From NCBI RefSeq assembly GCF_002312805.1, contig NZ_NMUA01000009.1, forward strand, positions 1-64,000: a stretch of DNA of 64,000 bases, in the 5' to 3' direction. The DNA is from Sphingobium sp. D43FB (GTDB taxonomy: Bacteria > Pseudomonadota > Alphaproteobacteria > Sphingomonadales > Sphingomonadaceae). Position numbers and translations under genes: made by a program. The notes beneath the pieces were generated by a model. It ran no database searches and was not told the DNA's origin. It saw nothing but the letters and a program-made list of their open reading frames with translations. Below, in pieces: positions 55,122-63,670 of the stretch (its first letter is position 1; each line of letters opens with the position of its first letter).

Positions 55122-55853
55122 TTACTTATCCAGCGCATATTGCACGGTCAGCGTCACCGAAGCGCTGACCTGGCCGGGTTCGACCGGAGTCGTGGCGACC
55201 GAATCCGCCTTGAAACGGGCGCTTTGCAGCATTGGCATGGGCGGCTGGCCACCGCTGTTGCTTTCGCTGATCGAAATCAGCCGCGCGGTGCGGAAACCGG
55301 CTGCCTGGGCGTAGAAATCGGCCTGCGCCTTGGCGCTCTTCAACGCCTGTCCACGGGCCTGCGCCAGCATCGGTGCGGGATCATCGATTGCGAAACTGGA
55401 GCCGTTGACGTTGGTCGCGCCCGCCGCGACCATCGCATCGAGCAGCGAGCCGACCTTCTTCACGTCGCGCAGCTTGACGGTCAGCGTATTGGACGCCTCA
55501 TAGCCCAGGAAGCGCGGGCCGGTCGGCTCGCCGTCGCGCTGGTTATAGTCATATTGCGCGTTCAGGTTGATGCCGCTGGTCTGGATATCCTTCTTGGCGA
55601 TGCCCGCACGGGCCAGCGCCGCGATCAGCTTCTCCGTCTTGGCGGCATTGTCCTGCATCGCGGCCTGCGCGGTCGGCGCGCGGGTCTGGACGCCGGTGCC
55701 GACGGTCGCGATGTCGGGCGATGCTTCCACGCTTTCGGTGACGTTCAGCGTCACGACCGGCGCGGTTTCGGCGATGGTCACATTGGTCTGGGCAGCCGCG
55801 ATGGCGGGCAGGGCGGCACTGGCCAGGGCCAGAAGAACAAGGGCGGATTTCAT
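55122..55853 (-). CDS. SIMPL/DUF541 domain periplasmic protein
   Basis: A 243-residue protein with a signal peptide (cleavage after AQT region, about residue 22) and the SIMPL/DUF541 fold. Landmarks are TLNVTESVEASPDIATVGTG, KKDIQTSGINLNAQYDY, and QALKSAKAQADFYAQAAG. Bacterial members may influence outer-membrane or oxidative-stress processes, but the function is not established. The start ATG 55853 is clear. Confidence 0.85.
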   Translation of the reverse strand: MKSALVLLALASAALPAIAAAQTNVTIAETAPVVTLNVTESVEASPDIATVGTGVQTRAPTAQAAMQDNAAKTEKLIAALARAGIAKKDIQTSGINLNAQYDYNQRDGEPTGPRFLGYEASNTLTVKLRDVKKVGSLLDAMVAAGATNVNGSSFAIDDPAPMLAQARGQALKSAKAQADFYAQAAGFRTARLISISESNSGGQPPMPMLQSARFKADSVATTPVEPGQVSASVTLTVQYALDK

Positions 55854-55993
55854 GAAGGGTAACTCTCCTGTGGGGATGCCGGTCTTTTGTATCGGCTGCG
55901 ATGAATGGACGCTGACATGCGTTGAAAGCCGTGGGACAGCTTCCGGTTCCTTCGCCCTTGCCCCCCGGCGCGCTAACGCCTAGCTGCACCGCC

Positions 55994-57856
55994 ATGGCAG
56001 CACCTCTTCTTTCCTACGAAAATCTTGGCCTCTCCCAAGGCTCCCACTGGTTGTTCGAGGGGATCGACATTCATGTCGGTCAGCGCGACCGGCTGGCGCT
56101 GATCGGGCGCAACGGCGCGGGCAAGACGACCCTGTTGAAACTGGTCGCGGGCCTGATCGAGCCGGACCGTGGAACGCGATCGGTGCAGCCGGGCGCGCGG
56201 GTCATCATGCTGGAGCAAGACCCAGACGTCACGCCTTTCGCCACGCTGCATGATTTCGCGCTGGCGGGCGAGTTTGCGCCTGCCCCGCATGAGGTGGAGG
56301 CGATCGCCGACCAACTCGGCATCGACCTGTCGCGCGAAGCGAAGACGGCAAGCGGCGGCGAACGGCGCCGTGCGGCGATTGCCCGCGCGCTGGCAAGCGA
56401 GCCGGACCTGCTGCTGCTGGACGAGCCGACCAACCATCTGGACATCGCCGCGATCGATTGGCTGGAAAACTGGCTGGCGCGCTATAATGGCGCGTTCGTC
56501 GTCATCAGCCATGACCGCGCCTTCCTGACCCGGCTTACTCGGCAGACGCTTTGGCTCGACCGGGGCGTCATGCGCCGCAGCGAAATCGGCTTCGGCGGCT
56601 TCGAACAATGGATGGAAGCGGTCTATGCCGAAGAGGCGCGCGCGGCCGAAAAGCTGGACGCCAAGCTGAAGATCGAGGCGCATTGGCTCGAACGCGGCGT
56701 GACCGCACGGCGCAAGCGCAACCAGGGGCGGCTCGCCAAGCTGTGGGAAATGCGCGAAACCCGCGCCGCGATGCAGGGGCCGCAGGGGACCGCGAAGATC
56801 GCCGTGGCCAGCGACGACAGCAAGACCAAGAGCGTCATAAAGGCCGAGCATGTCACGAAGCGCTTTCCTAAATCTCCGTTCGCTTCGAGCGAAGTCGAGA
56901 AGCGGCAGCGCGAAGGTGTCTCGACTTCGCTCGACACGAACGGAAGTGATGAAAGGGTCATCATCGACGACTTCACCCTGCGCATCCAGCGCGGCGACCG
57001 GATCGGCATCGTCGGTGGCAATGGCGCGGGCAAATCGACGCTGCTCAAGCTGCTGACCGGTGAACTCGCGCCCGACAGCGGCAGCGTGACGCTGGCCCAA
57101 ACGCTCGACATGATCTTCATCGACCAGCAGCGCAGCCTGATGCAGGGCGACAAGACGGTGCGCGACGTGCTGGCCGAGGGCGGCGACTGGATCGACGTGC
57201 GCGGGGTGCGAAAGCATGTCCACGGCTATCTCAAGGACTTTCTGTTCGATCCCAGCCTTGCCGAAGCGAAGGTCGCGACCCTCTCCGGCGGCGAACGCTC
57301 GCGCCTGTTGTTCGCGCGCGAATTTGCCCGCGAATCGAACCTGCTGGTGCTGGACGAACCGACCAACGATCTCGATCTCGAAACGCTCGATCTGTTGCAG
57401 GAAGTGATCGCCGATTATGACGGCACGGTGCTGATCGTCAGCCATGACCGCGACTTTCTCGACCGGACGGTGACGGTCACGCTGGGGCTGGACGGCACCG
57501 GCGTCGTGGATGTGATCGTCGGCGGCTATGCCGACTGGATCGCCAAGCGCGATCCGCGCAAGGCCGCCAAGGCCGAGAAAAAGGCCGCCGCCGCGCCCGC
57601 GCCACCTAAGCCCGTCTCCGCCAAGCTGACCTATAAGGACCAGCGCGACCTGGAACTGCTGCCCAAGCGAGTCGAGGAACTGGAAGCAGCCATCGCCCGC
57701 GATGAAGAGGCGCTTGCCGACCCCGCGCTCTACACCCGCGACCCGAAGAAATTCGCCGCGCTGACCGGCGCGATCGACAAGGCGAAGGCGGAGAAAGAGG
57801 CGGCGGAAATGCGCTGGCTGGAATTGGCGGAAAAGGCCGAAGGGTTGGCGGGGTAA
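55994..57856 (+). CDS. ABC-F family ATPase with an in-frame palindromic-repeat insert (Uup/YheS-like)
   Basis: A 620-residue soluble protein with two ABC domains. Walker A motifs are GRNGAGKTT (38-46) and GGNGAGKST (about 340-348); ABC signatures TASGGERRR and TLSGGERSR; Walker B LLLDEPTNHLDI and LVLDEPTNDLDL. The C-terminal linker is Lys/Ala/Pro-rich and the tail is coiled coil, like Uup. ABC-F proteins act on ribosomes or DNA, not transport. Residues about 295-317 (SPFASSEVEKRQREGVSTSL) are coded by a 68-base palindrome between domains. ATG 55994 chosen. Confidence 0.92.
   Translation: MAAPLLSYENLGLSQGSHWLFEGIDIHVGQRDRLALIGRNGAGKTTLLKLVAGLIEPDRGTRSVQPGARVIMLEQDPDVTPFATLHDFALAGEFAPAPHEVEAIADQLGIDLSREAKTASGGERRRAAIARALASEPDLLLLDEPTNHLDIAAIDWLENWLARYNGAFVVISHDRAFLTRLTRQTLWLDRGVMRRSEIGFGGFEQWMEAVYAEEARAAEKLDAKLKIEAHWLERGVTARRKRNQGRLAKLWEMRETRAAMQGPQGTAKIAVASDDSKTKSVIKAEHVTKRFPKSPFASSEVEKRQREGVSTSLDTNGSDERVIIDDFTLRIQRGDRIGIVGGNGAGKSTLLKLLTGELAPDSGSVTLAQTLDMIFIDQQRSLMQGDKTVRDVLAEGGDWIDVRGVRKHVHGYLKDFLFDPSLAEAKVATLSGGERSRLLFAREFARESNLLVLDEPTNDLDLETLDLLQEVIADYDGTVLIVSHDRDFLDRTVTVTLGLDGTGVVDVIVGGYADWIAKRDPRKAAKAEKKAAAAPAPPKPVSAKLTYKDQRDLELLPKRVEELEAAIARDEEALADPALYTRDPKKFAALTGAIDKAKAEKEAAEMRWLELAEKAEGLAG
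56876..56943 (+). repeat. CCGTTCG/CGAACGG palindromic element inserted in frame inside the ABC-F gene
   Basis: CCGTTCGCTTCGAGCGAAGT... at the left (56876 on) mirrors ...CTCGACTTCGCTCGACACGAACGG at the right (to 56943). The 68 bases lie within an open reading frame of the ABC-F gene, three residues ahead of the second ATPase domain, and add a multiple of three, keeping the frame intact. The same arms occur split around the GIY-YIG gene at 32168 and 32619. Confidence 0.8.
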
Positions 57857-57864
57857 AAAACGCC

Positions 57865-57941
57865 CCGTTCGGGCTGAGCTTGTCGAAGCCCTGTTCTTAC
57901 TTCAAACAAGTAAAGCCCTTCGACAGGCTCAGGGCGAACGG
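57865..57941. repeat. Palindromic repeat, CCGTTCGGGCTGAGC form
   Basis: Outer arms CCGTTCGGGCTGAGCTTGTC and its inverse GACAGGCTCAGGGCGAACGG surround GAAGCCCTG... at 57865-57941. It lies just after the ABC-F stop and before the VIT-family gene. A sibling copy is at 63519-63595. Confidence 0.8.
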
Positions 57942-57962
57942 ATGTAGGGATGGCGCTGACCA

Positions 57963-58670
57963 ATGGACGATGTAACTGACCAGCCCCACCACGCCGTCCA
58001 TTATGTCAACCGCGTCGGCTGGCTGCGCGCCACCGTGTTGGGGGCCAATGACGGTATCGTCTCCACCGCCAGCCTGATGACCGGCATCGCCGCGTCGGGT
58101 GCAAGCAGCCAGACGATATTGCTGACCGGCATCGCCGCTTTGGTCGCAGGGGCCATGTCGATGGCGGCGGGCGAATATGTGTCCGTCAGTGCGCAGTCGG
58201 ATACCGAGCGCGCCGATCTCGCCAAGGAGCGCAACGCGCTCGCCACCCAGCCGCACGCCGAATGGATCGAATTGCGCGACATCTATGTCGAACGCGGGCT
58301 GACCGCCGATCTCGCCGGACAGGTCGCGGAACAGTTGATGGCGACCGATGCGCTGGGCGCCCACGCCCGCGACGAACTGGGCATTTCGGACATGGCAACC
58401 GCGCGCCCGGTACAAGCGGCGCTGGCCTCGGCCGCCAGCTTTGCCGTGGGGGCTACCCCGCCGGTGCTGGTCTCCGCGATCGTCCCGGCTGGCAGCGCGC
58501 TGGTCGCGATCGTGGGCCTATGCCTGCTTTGCCTGGCGCTGCTCGGCTATGTCGGCGCGCGGCTGGGTGGGGCGAGGCCGCTGCGGTCTATCCTGCGCAC
58601 GCTGTTGTGGGGCGCGCTGGCGATGGCGATGACCGCTGGCGTAGGCCATCTTTTCGGCGCGGCCATATAG
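57963..58670 (+). CDS. VIT1/CCC1-family metal transporter
   Basis: A 235-residue membrane protein with about five helices and the VIT1/CCC1 landmarks: NRVGWLRATVLGANDGIVS in helix 1, ALVAGAMSMAAGEYVSVSAQ in helix 2, then a cytosolic helical insert, and FAVGATPPVLVSAIVPAG in helix 3. Family members move iron or manganese into a compartment or out of the cytosol; here it is likely Mn or Fe efflux from the cytosol. Confidence 0.88.
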   Translation: MDDVTDQPHHAVHYVNRVGWLRATVLGANDGIVSTASLMTGIAASGASSQTILLTGIAALVAGAMSMAAGEYVSVSAQSDTERADLAKERNALATQPHAEWIELRDIYVERGLTADLAGQVAEQLMATDALGAHARDELGISDMATARPVQAALASAASFAVGATPPVLVSAIVPAGSALVAIVGLCLLCLALLGYVGARLGGARPLRSILRTLLWGALAMAMTAGVGHLFGAAI

Positions 58671-58704
58671 TGGCAGGGTTCGCGCCAACCATAGGAGACC
58701 AAGC

Positions 58705-59250
58705 ATGACCGACATTCAGCAGATCCCGCTCAAGACGATCAAGGGTGCCGACACCAGCCTCGCCGACTATGCGGGCAAGGTGGTCCTAGCCGTCAATGTC
58801 GCCTCCAAATGCGGCCTGACCCCGCAATATGAAGGGCTGGAGAAGCTCTACGCCGCCTATAAGGATAAGGGGCTGGTGGTCGCGGGCTTCCCCGCCAATG
58901 ATTTCGGCGCGCAGGAGCCGGGCAGCAATGACGAGATCGCAACCTTCTGCACCACCAATTTCGGTGTCGATTTTCCCATGTTCGAAAAGATCGTGGTGAC
59001 CGGCCCGGACAAGCATCCGCTCTACGCCGCGCTGACCAGCGCGGTGCCGGAAGCACAGGGGGAGGGCGATGCCTTCCGCGAAAAGCTCAAAGGCTATGGC
59101 ATGACTCCCAATCCGGTGCCCGAAATCCTGTGGAATTTCGAGAAATTCCTGATCGCCAAGGATGGCAGCGTCGCCGCCCGCTTTGCGCCGACCACCGCGC
59201 CCGACGATGCGGCGCTGGTCGCGGCGATCGAAGCGGAACTCGCCAAGTGA
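58705..59250 (+). CDS. Glutathione peroxidase (thioredoxin-type GPx)
   Basis: A 181-residue GPx-fold peroxidase. Peroxidatic Cys36 sits in NVASKCGLTPQ, the usual FPCNQFGxQEPG is FPANDFGAQEPG (Ala64, Gln70, so the third Cys is missing), and resolving Cys82 is kept in FCTTNFGV, as in yeast Gpx3. WNFEKFLI supplies the catalytic Trp. These features suggest a thioredoxin-dependent enzyme that removes organic or hydrogen peroxide. The downstream M20 peptidase ATG shares a base with its stop. Confidence 0.93.
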   Translation: MTDIQQIPLKTIKGADTSLADYAGKVVLAVNVASKCGLTPQYEGLEKLYAAYKDKGLVVAGFPANDFGAQEPGSNDEIATFCTTNFGVDFPMFEKIVVTGPDKHPLYAALTSAVPEAQGEGDAFREKLKGYGMTPNPVPEILWNFEKFLIAKDGSVAARFAPTTAPDDAALVAAIEAELAK

Positions 59251-60557
59251 TGCGGGCAGGCCTGATCGCGGGCGCGCTGTTGCTGGCGGGCACGCCTGCC
59301 ATGGCGGCGCTGTCGCCCGCCGAACGCGCCATGACGCAAAGCGTCGAGACGGGCTATGAACCCGCGATCGGCCTGCTCGAAACCCTGGTGAACCAGAATA
59401 GCGGATCGATGAATTTCGCGGGCGTGAAGGCGGTGGCCGACATGCTGCGCCCGCAGTTTGAGGCGCTGGGCTTTACCGTGACCTGGCAGCCGATGGACGC
59501 CGCCAAACGCGCCGGTCACCTGATAGCGGTGCATAAGGGCCGCGCCGGAACCACCAAGATGCTGCTCATCGGCCATCTCGACACGGTGTTCGAACCCGAC
59601 TCGCCCTTCCAGACATTCGAGCGCAAAGGCGATCTGGCCAAGGGACCGGGCGTGGCGGACGACAAGGGCGGCGTCGTCACGATGCTGCTGGCGTTGAAGG
59701 CGATGCAGGCGGCGGGCACGCTCAAAAACGCCAATATCGAAGTCGTGCTGACCGGCGACGAGGAAGATGCGGGCGAACCCATCAGTATCGCCCGCGCCGA
59801 CCTGATCCAAGCGGGCAAGCGCGCCGATGTAGCACTCGATTTCGAAGGGCTGTCCGTCGAGGACGGCAAGGATATGGGGTCGATCGCCCGGCGATCCTCC
59901 AACAGCTGGACGCTGACCGCGACCGGCAAGTCGGGCCATAGTTCGGGCATCTTCTCCGCCAGTGCGGGCGACGGCGCGGTCTATGAACTGGCGCGCATCA
60001 TCGTCGCCTTCCGCAAGGAATTGCCCGAACCCAATCTGACCTTCAACGTCGGCCTGATCGGCGGCGGGCAGAGCGCGGACGTGGACAAGGACGGCGTGCG
60101 GATCGCGGTGACGGGCAAGACCAACATTATCCCGCCCATCGCTGTCGCCAAAGGCGATTTCCGAACGCTGAGCGAAGAGCAGACCGCCCGCGTGCGGGAT
60201 AAAATGCAGGCGATCGTCGGGGCAGGGCATCTGCCCGGCACCTCGGCCAGCATCGCCTTCGACATGGGCTACCCTTCGATGGCACCCACAGCGGGCAACC
60301 GCGCGCTGCTCGCCAAGCTCAACGGCGTCAACGCCGACCTCGGCCTTGCAACGATGCCCGAACTCGATCCGCTCAAACGCGGCGCAGGCGACATCAGCTT
60401 CGTCTCGCAGGATGTCGATGGGTTGATCGGCCTCGGCGTCACATCGACCGGCGACCACAGCCCGGCGGAACAGGCCGACCTGTCGAGCATGAAACGCCAG
60501 GCCAAGCGCGCCGCGATCCTGATGAGCCGCCTCGCGACCGAAAAAGGGCGGAAATAG
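59250..60557 (+). CDS. M20-family metallopeptidase (secreted, glutamate-carboxypeptidase-like)
   Basis: A 435-residue protein with a signal peptide (cleavage near AMA, about residue 19) and the M20/CPG2 dinuclear zinc site: H109 and D111 in LIGHLDTVF, D138 in GVADDKGGV, catalytic-base E171 with E172 in TGDEEDAGE, and later Zn ligands around DFEGLS and the terminal HSPAE. The dimerisation domain starts near KSGHSSGIF. Substrate unknown. It starts at ATG 59250, sharing a base with the GPx stop. Confidence 0.88.
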   Translation: MRAGLIAGALLLAGTPAMAALSPAERAMTQSVETGYEPAIGLLETLVNQNSGSMNFAGVKAVADMLRPQFEALGFTVTWQPMDAAKRAGHLIAVHKGRAGTTKMLLIGHLDTVFEPDSPFQTFERKGDLAKGPGVADDKGGVVTMLLALKAMQAAGTLKNANIEVVLTGDEEDAGEPISIARADLIQAGKRADVALDFEGLSVEDGKDMGSIARRSSNSWTLTATGKSGHSSGIFSASAGDGAVYELARIIVAFRKELPEPNLTFNVGLIGGGQSADVDKDGVRIAVTGKTNIIPPIAVAKGDFRTLSEEQTARVRDKMQAIVGAGHLPGTSASIAFDMGYPSMAPTAGNRALLAKLNGVNADLGLATMPELDPLKRGAGDISFVSQDVDGLIGLGVTSTGDHSPAEQADLSSMKRQAKRAAILMSRLATEKGRK

Positions 60558-60575
60558 ACTCTCGAAACCGAACCT

Positions 60576-60664
60576 CGTCATCCCCGCGAAGGCGGGGACC
60601 CATCTCCCAACCACGCACCCGACGATAGCGTAGGAGATGGGTTCCCGCCTTCGCGGGAATGACG
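60576..60664. repeat. Palindromic repeat with CGTCATCCCCGCGAAGGCGG arms
   Basis: Outer arms CGTCATCCCCGCGAAGGCGG and the inverse CCGCCTTCGCGGGAATGACG flank ACCCATCTCC / GGAGATGGG inner arms around a short GAT-rich loop. Fills the gap between the M20 peptidase and the TRIC-type gene; related smaller palindromes lie at 55077 and 61393. Confidence 0.75.
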
Positions 60665-60718
60665 GAAATATGATGAGGTTCGCTCGACACAAGCGGGTGA
60701 GCAGCGTTAGATCGCGCT

Positions 60719-61363
60719 ATGCTTCCCCCCGTCGCCTCGCTCGCCACCACCATCGGCCCGGTGCTCGAAACCTTGAGCATCGTCGGCACCTTCGTCTTTG
60801 CCGCATCCGGGGCGCTGGCCGCCGCGCGGTTGCAGCAGACGCTGGTGACCTTCGCCTTCTTCGCGCTGGTGACCGGCGTCGGCGGCGGCACGGTGCGCGA
60901 CCTGTTGATCGATGCGCCGGTCTTCTGGGTCGCTGATCCTATACCCGCCATCGCCTGCATGGCTGCGGCGCTGATGGTCTGGTTCACGCCGCGCAAATTC
61001 TGGAGCGAACGCGCGCTCGACTGGCTCGATGCGATCGGGCTGGCGGCCTTCGCTGTGTTCGGCGCGGCCAAGGCGATGAGCTTTGGCGTGCCGCCCTTCG
61101 TCGCCGGGATGATGGGCGTCGTCACCGGCTGCGTCGGCGGCATCATGCGCGATCTGCTAGCGGGCGAACCGTCCATCCTGTTGCGCCCCGAACTCTATGT
61201 AACCGCCGCGGCAGTCGCCTCCGGCCTGTTCGTGCTACTACGCGCCGTCGGTCTGGACGTGCCGGTCGCAGGCCTGATCGCCGCGCTGATCGGGTTCGCG
61301 CTTCGGGCCGTAGCGATCCGCCGCGGGCTGGGATTGCCGGTGTATCGGGATGGGGCGGGATAG
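60719..61363 (+). CDS. TRIC/UPF0126 family cation channel-like protein
   Basis: A 214-residue membrane protein with about seven helices in the two-fold repeated TRIC pattern. Each half has a GxxxR(D) motif: GVGGGTVRDLLID and GCVGGIMRDLLAG. The TRIC/UPF0126 family includes trimeric intracellular cation channels; bacterial homologues are K-selective in structural work. Role in this organism is unknown. Confidence 0.88.
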   Translation: MLPPVASLATTIGPVLETLSIVGTFVFAASGALAAARLQQTLVTFAFFALVTGVGGGTVRDLLIDAPVFWVADPIPAIACMAAALMVWFTPRKFWSERALDWLDAIGLAAFAVFGAAKAMSFGVPPFVAGMMGVVTGCVGGIMRDLLAGEPSILLRPELYVTAAAVASGLFVLLRAVGLDVPVAGLIAALIGFALRAVAIRRGLGLPVYRDGAG

Positions 61364-61392
61364 GCATAGCCTGAGCGAGAATAGCATCCCCT

Positions 61393-61483
61393 CCCGTCAT
61401 GCCAGCGAACGCTGGCATCTCTCTTTCTTTTCAACAGTGCCGCAAGAAGAAGTGAGATCCCAGCTTTCGCTGGGATGACGGGG
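61393..61483. repeat. Palindromic repeat with CCCGTCATGCCAGC/GCTGGGATGACGGG arms
   Basis: Outer arms CCCGTCATGCCAGC(GAA) and CGCTGGGATGACGGG surround inner arms GAGATCCCAGC-type pairing. It sits between the convergent TRIC-type and sppA genes and probably ends one or both transcripts. Confidence 0.7.
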
Positions 61484-61491
61484 TGGGATTT

Positions 61492-63375
61492 TTACCCCCA
61501 CACCCCCGCCAGCATCGCCATCAGCCCGCGTTCTTCCGCCGCATTGCGCAGCCTCGGCGCGCCATAGCTGCGGCATTCCAGGCAATCCGCGCGCACGCCT
61601 GCGCCCATGACCAGCGCCTTGACGTCCGCGACCGCCTGCATCGCCCAGCCGCGCTGGATCATTGCTTGCCGCGCCAGCATGTCGCGCGGCACGTTCGCAT
61701 CTTCGCTATCGCGCTCCGCCATCGCCTCGATCCATTCGGCCCATTTGTCCGGCGCCTTCTCGATACGATAAGCACGCGCTGTCTTGGGGTCGATCTTCGC
61801 CCGGCGCGCCGCTTCGGCAATCGCGTCCTCCAGTCCACCGAAGCGATCGACCAGGCCGTTCTGCCGCGCGGTGCCGCCGTCCCAGACGCGACCCTGCGCG
61901 ATGGCGTCGATCTGCTCGGGCGTCTTGCGACGCGATTGCGCGACCACGCCGACGAAGCGGCGATAAATATCCTCGACCCCCATCTGCATGATTGCGTCGA
62001 ATTGCGGCGATGTGCCGCCAGCGAGGTCCGGCTGGCCCGACAGCGGCGTGGTCGCCACGCCATCGGTCGTGACGCCCATCTTGGCGAGCGTCCCTTCAAA
62101 GCTCGGCAAAATGCCGAACACGCCGATTGATCCGGTAATGGTATCCGGCTCGGCAAAGATCATGTCGGCCGGGGTCGACACCCAATAGCCGCCACTGGCC
62201 GCGACATTGCCCATCGACACGACAATAGGCAGTCCGTCCGCCTTGGCGGTCATGATGGCGCTGCGGATCTTTTCCGAAGCCATGACCGAGCCCCCTGGCG
62301 AATCGACCCGCACGACCAGCGCCTTCAAATCCTTCTCTTGAAGCGCCGTCAGCAACAGGTCGGAGATGGTATCCCCCGCCGCCGTGCCGGGACCAGCCTC
62401 GCCATCGACGATATTGCCCGCGACCGTCAGCACGCCGATCTGCCCGTCATTGGCGGGCTTGCGCGCTTTCACATAAGCGGCCAGGTCGATCTTCGCGAAA
62501 CCGCCCGCCTTGGCATCCGAAGGCTCGCCCGCAATTTCTGCCACGCGCGCGCCAAAAGCGGTGGCGTCGCCCAACTTGTCGACCAGCCCCGACGACAGCG
62601 CAGCCTTGGCCATATTGCCCCCTGCGGCGCGGGCCGCCGCGACCGGGTCGGCCGCATAGGCCGCGATCTGCGCCTTGGGCCGTGCCTTGGCGATATCATC
62701 CTGCCAGTTGCGCCACAACACATCCGCCAATGCCTGATTGGCCTGCTTGGCTTCGGGCGACTGGTCGGTGCGGATATAGGGTTCGACGAAGCTCTTATAG
62801 GTGCCGACGCGATAGACATGGGCGTTGACGCCCAGCTTGTCGATCAGCCCCTTATAATAGAGGTTCGATCCGCCCCGTCCCATGATCGCAACGCCGCCCA
62901 GCGGATCGCTCCACGCTTCACTCGCATGGGCGGCAAGCTGATAGCTGTCATCGGTATAGAGGGTGGCATAGGCCAGCACCGGCTTCTTGGCGGCGCGTAA
63001 GGCATCCAGCGCCTCGCCGACGCGGGCGATGGCGACCTGACCCCCGCCCATGAAGCCATCCAGGTCCAGCACCACCGCCTTGACCTTATCATCCGTCTTG
63101 GCCGCTTCCAGCGCGGTGACGATGTCCGACAGGCGATATTCCTTCATGTCGGGACCGGAACCGGACAGCAGCGAGAAGGGATCGACCTCAGCGGGTTGCT
63201 CGACGATCGTGCCATCCAGGTCGAGCAACAGCGCGCCTGCGCTGACGCTGGCGGCGGGCTTGGGCGAGAAGGAGAGGGCGGCATAAAGCGCGCCGAAGAA
63301 CAGCAGCAGGAACAGCAGCACCAGCCCGTCCTTGATCGCCACCAATATGCGCCACGCGCCCTTCACAAATGCCAA
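61492..63375 (-). CDS. sppA: Signal peptide peptidase SppA, 67K type
   Basis: A 627-residue membrane-anchored serine protease that degrades cleaved signal peptides. One N-terminal membrane helix precedes two tandem domains of the S49 fold. The catalytic dyad is the Lys in NLYYKGLIDKLG (first half) and the Ser in SMGNVAASGGYWVS (second half). PGGSVMASEKIRSAI is the conserved glycine loop. TTG 63375 (after AGAAGGAACCGGCAT) is the probable start; the upstream extension is unlike SppA. Confidence 0.92.
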   Translation of the reverse strand: MAFVKGAWRILVAIKDGLVLLFLLLFFGALYAALSFSPKPAASVSAGALLLDLDGTIVEQPAEVDPFSLLSGSGPDMKEYRLSDIVTALEAAKTDDKVKAVVLDLDGFMGGGQVAIARVGEALDALRAAKKPVLAYATLYTDDSYQLAAHASEAWSDPLGGVAIMGRGGSNLYYKGLIDKLGVNAHVYRVGTYKSFVEPYIRTDQSPEAKQANQALADVLWRNWQDDIAKARPKAQIAAYAADPVAAARAAGGNMAKAALSSGLVDKLGDATAFGARVAEIAGEPSDAKAGGFAKIDLAAYVKARKPANDGQIGVLTVAGNIVDGEAGPGTAAGDTISDLLLTALQEKDLKALVVRVDSPGGSVMASEKIRSAIMTAKADGLPIVVSMGNVAASGGYWVSTPADMIFAEPDTITGSIGVFGILPSFEGTLAKMGVTTDGVATTPLSGQPDLAGGTSPQFDAIMQMGVEDIYRRFVGVVAQSRRKTPEQIDAIAQGRVWDGGTARQNGLVDRFGGLEDAIAEAARRAKIDPKTARAYRIEKAPDKWAEWIEAMAERDSEDANVPRDMLARQAMIQRGWAMQAVADVKALVMGAGVRADCLECRSYGAPRLRNAAEERGLMAMLAGVWG

Positions 63376-63518
63376 ATGCCGGTTCCTTCTGCCCTGTGCG
63401 CCATGGCTACCCCATCGCCCGATCGACTGCAATGGGGGCGCGATGCGGGCGGCTGCAACCTTGCGCCCCCGATTTTGGTTGCTATGGGGATCGTTGCATA
63501 ATCGCGGCCTACCTTTCC

Positions 63519-63595
63519 CCGTTCGCCCTGAGCCTGTCGAAGGGCCGTACTTCTTGAAGAGAAGGACAAGGCTTCGACAAGCTCAGCCCGAACGG
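63519..63595. repeat. Palindromic repeat, CCGTTCGCCCTGAGC form
   Basis: Outer arms CCGTTCGCCCTGAGCCTGTC and the inverse GACAAGCTCAGCCCGAACGG surround GAAGG... at 63519-63595. Same family as 57865-57941. It lies between sppA and gpmA. Confidence 0.8.
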
Positions 63596-63670
63596 GTGTG
63601 GGGGTGGCGATTTATGCGATAATCCCGTCATGGGACTTACATGTTCGCTCTTGTGCAGGAGACGCGCCCT

